Below, one piece after another: positions 14,326 through 16,996 of a DNA stretch of 16,996 nucleotides. Position 1 is the first letter of the stretch; the number at the start of each line of letters is the position of its first letter. The DNA comes from UBA4416 sp044353195 (GTDB lineage Bacteria; Bacteroidota; Bacteroidia; B-17B0; Aurantibacillaceae), in the NCBI GenBank assembly GCA_044353195.1, contig JBILCJ010000026.1, positions 1 through 16,996 on the forward strand, in the 5' to 3' direction. Under the pieces are notes generated by a model. It saw only the letters and a list, made by a program, of their open reading frames with translations, ran no database searches and was not told where the DNA came from. Made by a program: the position numbers and the translations under genes.

Positions 14326-15945
14326 CTAGGTTTGTAACATTCCCACATTATATTGTTTTGTAATGGGTGAATGATTGGCTGCTTCAATACCCATACTTAT
14401 TACTTTACGCGTGTCTAATGGATCAATGATAGCATCTAACCAAATTCTACTTGCTGCGTAATAAGGTGTTGTTTGAGCATCGTATCTATCTTTGGTTTTA
14501 TTATACAATTCAGCTTCTTTTTCTGGAGTGATTTCTTCGCCTTTTGCTTTTAAACTTGCTACTTCAATTTGCACTAACACTTTAGCAGCTTGCGCACCAC
14601 CCATTACAGCAACTTGAGCCGTTGGCCAACCTACAATTAAGCGTGGATCGTAGGCTTTACCACACATGGCATAATTTGCAGCTCCATAACTATTTCCTAA
14701 AATAATTGTAAACTTTGGAACCACTGAATTAGCCATCGCATTTACTAATTTAGCTCCGTCTTTAATAATTCCACCTTGCTCACTTCTTGAGCCTACCATA
14801 AAGCCTGTAGCATCTTGCAAAAATACTAAAGGAATTTTCTTTTGATTACAATTCATAATGAAACGAGCAGCCTTATCCGCACTATCGCTATAAATTACGC
14901 CACCAAATTGCATTTCACCTTTTTTACTTTTCACCACTTTACGTTGATTGGCAACAATACCTACAGCCCAACCATCAATGCGTGCATAGGTGCAAACAAT
15001 GGACTGACCGTATAACTCTTTATATTCTTCGTGTTCACCATTATCAACAAGGCGTTCAATAATTTCGCGCATTTCATATTGCTTATCATTCAAAATCCCA
15101 TACATTTCTTTAGGATCTTTTTTGGGAAGAACAGGCGATTCTCTATTAAAACCAGCTTTATCATAATCCCCTACTTTACTCATGATATTACGAATACGTG
15201 TCAAACAATCTGCATCATCTTTACATTTATAATCCGTAACACCACTGATTTCACAATGTGTGGTTGCGCCACCAAGCGTTTCATTATCGATGGTTTCGCC
15301 AATGGCAGCTTTTACTAAATAACTACCAGCTAAAAATATAGAACCTGTTTTATCTACAATCATAGCCTCATCACTCATAATAGGTAAATATGCACCACCA
15401 GCCACACAACTTCCCATCACCGCAGATATTTGTAAAATTCCCATTCCACTCATGACTGCGTTATTTCTAAAAATACGTCCAAAGTGTTCTTTGTCAGGAA
15501 AAATTTCATCTTGTAACGGTAAATAAACTCCAGCACTATCAACTAAATAAATAATTGGTAAACGGTTTTCCATGGCAATTTCTTGCGCTCTTAAATTCTT
15601 TTTACCAGTAATTGGAAACCAAGCACCTGCTTTTACTGTGGCGTCATTTGCTACTACAATACATTGTTTTCCACTCACATATCCAATTACAATAACAACG
15701 CCTCCACCAGGGCAACCGCCATGTTCAGCATACATTTCATAACCAGCAAATGCACCCATTTCAAATCGAGGTGTGTCTTTATCTAACAAAAAATCAATTC
15801 GTTCTCGTGCCGACATTTTTCCTTGTTCGTGCAATTTTTCGATTCGCTTTTTACCTCCACCTTCATATATTTTATTTAAACGTTGCTCCATTTGCGAAAT
15901 GAGTAAACGCATTTTATCATCGTTCTTATTAAATTCTAAATCCAT
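14326..15945 (-). CDS. Acyl-CoA carboxylase beta (carboxyltransferase) subunit, methylcrotonyl-CoA carboxylase-like
   Basis: A 539-residue cytoplasmic carboxyltransferase that moves CO2 from biotin to an acyl-CoA. The N-half (~40-290) binds the acyl-CoA side: GKMSARERIDFLLD (42-55), HGGCPGGGVV (75-84), VVANDATVKAGAW (97-109), and GSCVAGGAYLPIMSDEA (178-194) with the Gly-Gly-Ala-Tyr oxyanion loop. The C-half (~300-539) has IPLVFLQDATGFMVG (371-385), GIIKDGAKLV (392-401), GNSYGAANYAMCGKAYDPR (417-435) and AVMGGAQAAKVL (446-457). The details, such as GFMVG, SYGA-NY-MCG and VMGG-QAA, fit methylcrotonyl-CoA (leucine breakdown) carboxylases better than propionyl- or acetyl-CoA ones, but substrate is inferred. 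The biotin-carrying alpha subunit is not in the window. A -7 element 19 nt upstream suggests a very short leader. Confidence 0.9.
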   Translation of the reverse strand: MDLEFNKNDDKMRLLISQMEQRLNKIYEGGGKKRIEKLHEQGKMSARERIDFLLDKDTPRFEMGAFAGYEMYAEHGGCPGGGVVIVIGYVSGKQCIVVANDATVKAGAWFPITGKKNLRAQEIAMENRLPIIYLVDSAGVYLPLQDEIFPDKEHFGRIFRNNAVMSGMGILQISAVMGSCVAGGAYLPIMSDEAMIVDKTGSIFLAGSYLVKAAIGETIDNETLGGATTHCEISGVTDYKCKDDADCLTRIRNIMSKVGDYDKAGFNRESPVLPKKDPKEMYGILNDKQYEMREIIERLVDNGEHEEYKELYGQSIVCTYARIDGWAVGIVANQRKVVKSKKGEMQFGGVIYSDSADKAARFIMNCNQKKIPLVFLQDATGFMVGSRSEQGGIIKDGAKLVNAMANSVVPKFTIILGNSYGAANYAMCGKAYDPRLIVGWPTAQVAVMGGAQAAKVLVQIEVASLKAKGEEITPEKEAELYNKTKDRYDAQTTPYYAASRIWLDAIIDPLDTRKVISMGIEAANHSPITKQYNVGMLQT

Positions 15946-15964
15946 AACAGTATAAATATTTAGG

Positions 15965-15972
15965 CAAATATA
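15965..15972 (-). promoter_or_regulatory. Probable -7 element for the carboxylase gene
   Basis: On the minus strand TATATTTG fits TAnnTTTG exactly, 19 nt before the start at 15945. A TTTC (15997-15994) lies 21 nt upstream as a possible weak -33 box. The leader would be only about 13 nt. Confidence 0.5.
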
Positions 15973-16140
15973 ATAAATGCTTACTGCAATACTGAAAGAA
16001 TAATGATACTAGATAAACTAATCCATGTAAATTGAATTTAAATAAAAAAATACAACTAACAAAACATCAAAAAAATAAAAAAAATGAAATTTGTCGAATT
16101 TTTTAACATATTAGGATGTAAAATATAGCAATTAAACGAT

Positions 16141-16148
16141 TAACTTTG
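16141..16148 (+). promoter_or_regulatory. Probable -7 element for the two-helix membrane protein gene
   Basis: TAACTTTG fits TAnnTTTG exactly, 26 nt before the start at 16175; no clear -33 box. With the minus-strand element at 15965-15972 it makes the 229-nt gap 15946-16174 a divergent promoter region; nothing else stands out there. Confidence 0.45.
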
Positions 16149-16174
16149 GAGCTTAATAAAATAAAATTATTAAA

Positions 16175-16567
16175 ATGAGCATACATGTTATAGAACATAA
16201 AATTGACGAGAAAATAAAATTAACGATTGAAGAGTCGACTTCAAAAAAATTTAATATTTATGATAATAATCTAGTAGAAAAAGACTGGGTTATCACTGAA
16301 CTAAAAAAAACAAATTATTACTATAAGCTTACCTTATCAAGCTTAATATTTAGTGTGATTCTGTTTTTGTTTTTCTTAATTTTAAAATCATTGGGTATTA
16401 TTTTTTCTTCAAATAATGATTCCAGTAAATTAATCCTCTTATTTAGCATACTTGGCGTATCAAGTATTGTTCATCACTTTCGATTTAAAAAGGAAAAACT
16501 AAATCAAGTTATTTACTTACTCAATCTCAAAAATGAACTAGAAGAAATGGAATCGAATCATTCATAA
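16175..16567 (+). CDS. Small two-helix membrane protein of unknown function
   Basis: A 130-residue protein. Residues 1-50 are polar and charged (IEHKIDEKIKLTIEESTSKK), without a signal peptide. Two hydrophobic stretches follow: ~52-77 (LTLSSLIFSVILFLFFLILK) and ~85-100 (KLILLFSILGVSSIVHH), joined by a short polar turn (SSNNDSS). The tail ~102-128 is charged and helical (FRFKKEKLNQ ... LKNELEEMESN), perhaps a short coiled coil. Both ends should be on the cytoplasmic side (basic residues at 102-108). I recognise no family. It has its own -7 element, and a lipoprotein gene follows 67 nt downstream on the same strand without a visible promoter, so the two may share a transcript. Confidence 0.65.
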   Translation: MSIHVIEHKIDEKIKLTIEESTSKKFNIYDNNLVEKDWVITELKKTNYYYKLTLSSLIFSVILFLFFLILKSLGIIFSSNNDSSKLILLFSILGVSSIVHHFRFKKEKLNQVIYLLNLKNELEEMESNHS

Positions 16568-16634
16568 AATCATTATAAAATTCATAAACTAAAAAACTAT
16601 TTATTAAAATTAACAAATTATAAAAAAAACAACT

Positions 16635-16996
16635 ATGAAAACAATAATTTCAATACTTGCGATTGTAGCTCTAATGAGTTCTTGCAAAAAAACAGAAACA
16701 ACTCCAACTACTTTAGTAGCTGGACCACCACCTATTAATCTTAAAACAGTAAAAGTAGTTATTAATAAAGGAGGATTAGATCAATTTACTAATATAACAT
16801 GGTCATGGGATCCTTATGTAGATTCAGCATATCATTCAAGTAATAATGGATATATTAGAACATACATTAATACTACATCAAGCGATTCAATACATATTTA
16901 CAGTGAAAGTAATCCTTTAGGGCCTTCAACATTTCCTTCAACTGATCAAATTACTGTATATGTAAATGGAGTATTAAAAACTACTTATTCAGGTAT
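16635..16996 (+). CDS. Small lipoprotein (partial, 3' end outside window)
   Basis: An ATG-started frame open to the window edge, about 120 residues. MKTIISILAIVALMSSC is a lipoprotein signal with the acceptor at Cys17, followed by KKTETTPTT and a proline-rich linker (AGPPPIN). The mature part is strand-rich, with VKVVINKGGLDQFTNITWSW and, near the edge, DQITVYVNGVLKTTYSG. This last pattern resembles the late strand of the partial lipoprotein at the left edge (TIIINIKEDDKVIKTL), so both may carry related small beta domains; similarity is by eye only. No function is assigned. No TAnnTTTG element is seen in the 67 nt upstream. Confidence 0.75.
   Translation, partial: MKTIISILAIVALMSSCKKTETTPTTLVAGPPPINLKTVKVVINKGGLDQFTNITWSWDPYVDSAYHSSNNGYIRTYINTTSSDSIHIYSESNPLGPSTFPSTDQITVYVNGVLKTTYSG

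Noticed and set aside
14319..14337. Inverted repeat TTACAAAC/GTTTGTAA across the stop codon of the carboxylase gene
   Set aside because: Only 8-bp AT-rich arms with a 3-nt loop overlapping coding sequence and no T-run directly after it; too weak to call a terminator.
1..16996. CRISPR arrays, tRNA or rRNA genes, transposases, phage genes, toxin-antitoxin or defence modules
   Set aside because: Gaps were read on both strands; no regularly spaced repeats, cloverleaf-like segments or recognisable proteins of these kinds were found.

Overview
The window looks like a chromosomal segment of a Bacteroidota, most likely a flavobacterium-like, T9SS-bearing, AT-rich lineage. The evidence is two proteins ending in type IX secretion C-terminal sorting domains, a TonB-dependent receptor with an N-terminal carboxypeptidase-regulatory-like domain, several small Cys-anchored lipoproteins, and repeated TAnnTTTG promoter elements, one with a well-placed TTTG upstream. 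I cannot name a genus from sequence alone. No rRNA, tRNA, CRISPR array, insertion sequence or phage gene was recognised.

Left part (1-7058, all minus strand): a lamin-tail-domain protein with a T9SS signal is followed, across a strong hairpin terminator, by a tight cluster of TonB-dependent receptor, lipocalin-like lipoprotein and a 780-residue secreted endonuclease I protein (gaps of 10 and 6 nt). A partial lipoprotein with its own promoter runs off the left edge. The receptor-nuclease pairing suggests digestion of extracellular nucleic acid and uptake of a product; this is inference from gene content.

Middle part (7383-12979, plus strand): a TlpA/ResA-like thioredoxin with an N-terminal DUF4369-like domain, then three envelope-folding proteins: a two-parvulin-domain PPIase, a lipoprotein with a SurA-like layout whose parvulin domain seems to lack catalytic residues, and a SurA-like PPIase. 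Together they look like an outer-membrane protein folding module, with an oxidoreductase beside it. A hairpin terminator sits just before the second of the three, which starts with GTG.

Right part (12980-16996): a looser region with a small lipoprotein of unknown function, possible coding remnants, a GNAT acetyltransferase, a minus-strand acyl-CoA (methylcrotonyl-CoA-like) carboxylase beta subunit, a two-helix membrane protein, and a partial lipoprotein cut by the right edge. The 324-nt gap at 7059-7382 holds divergent promoters, a tandem 11-bp repeat and an AT-rich inverted repeat.

No clearly new system is proven here. The best candidates for follow-up are the receptor/nuclease locus, the two genes placed immediately behind strong terminators, and the apparently inactive parvulin lipoprotein between two apparently active ones.
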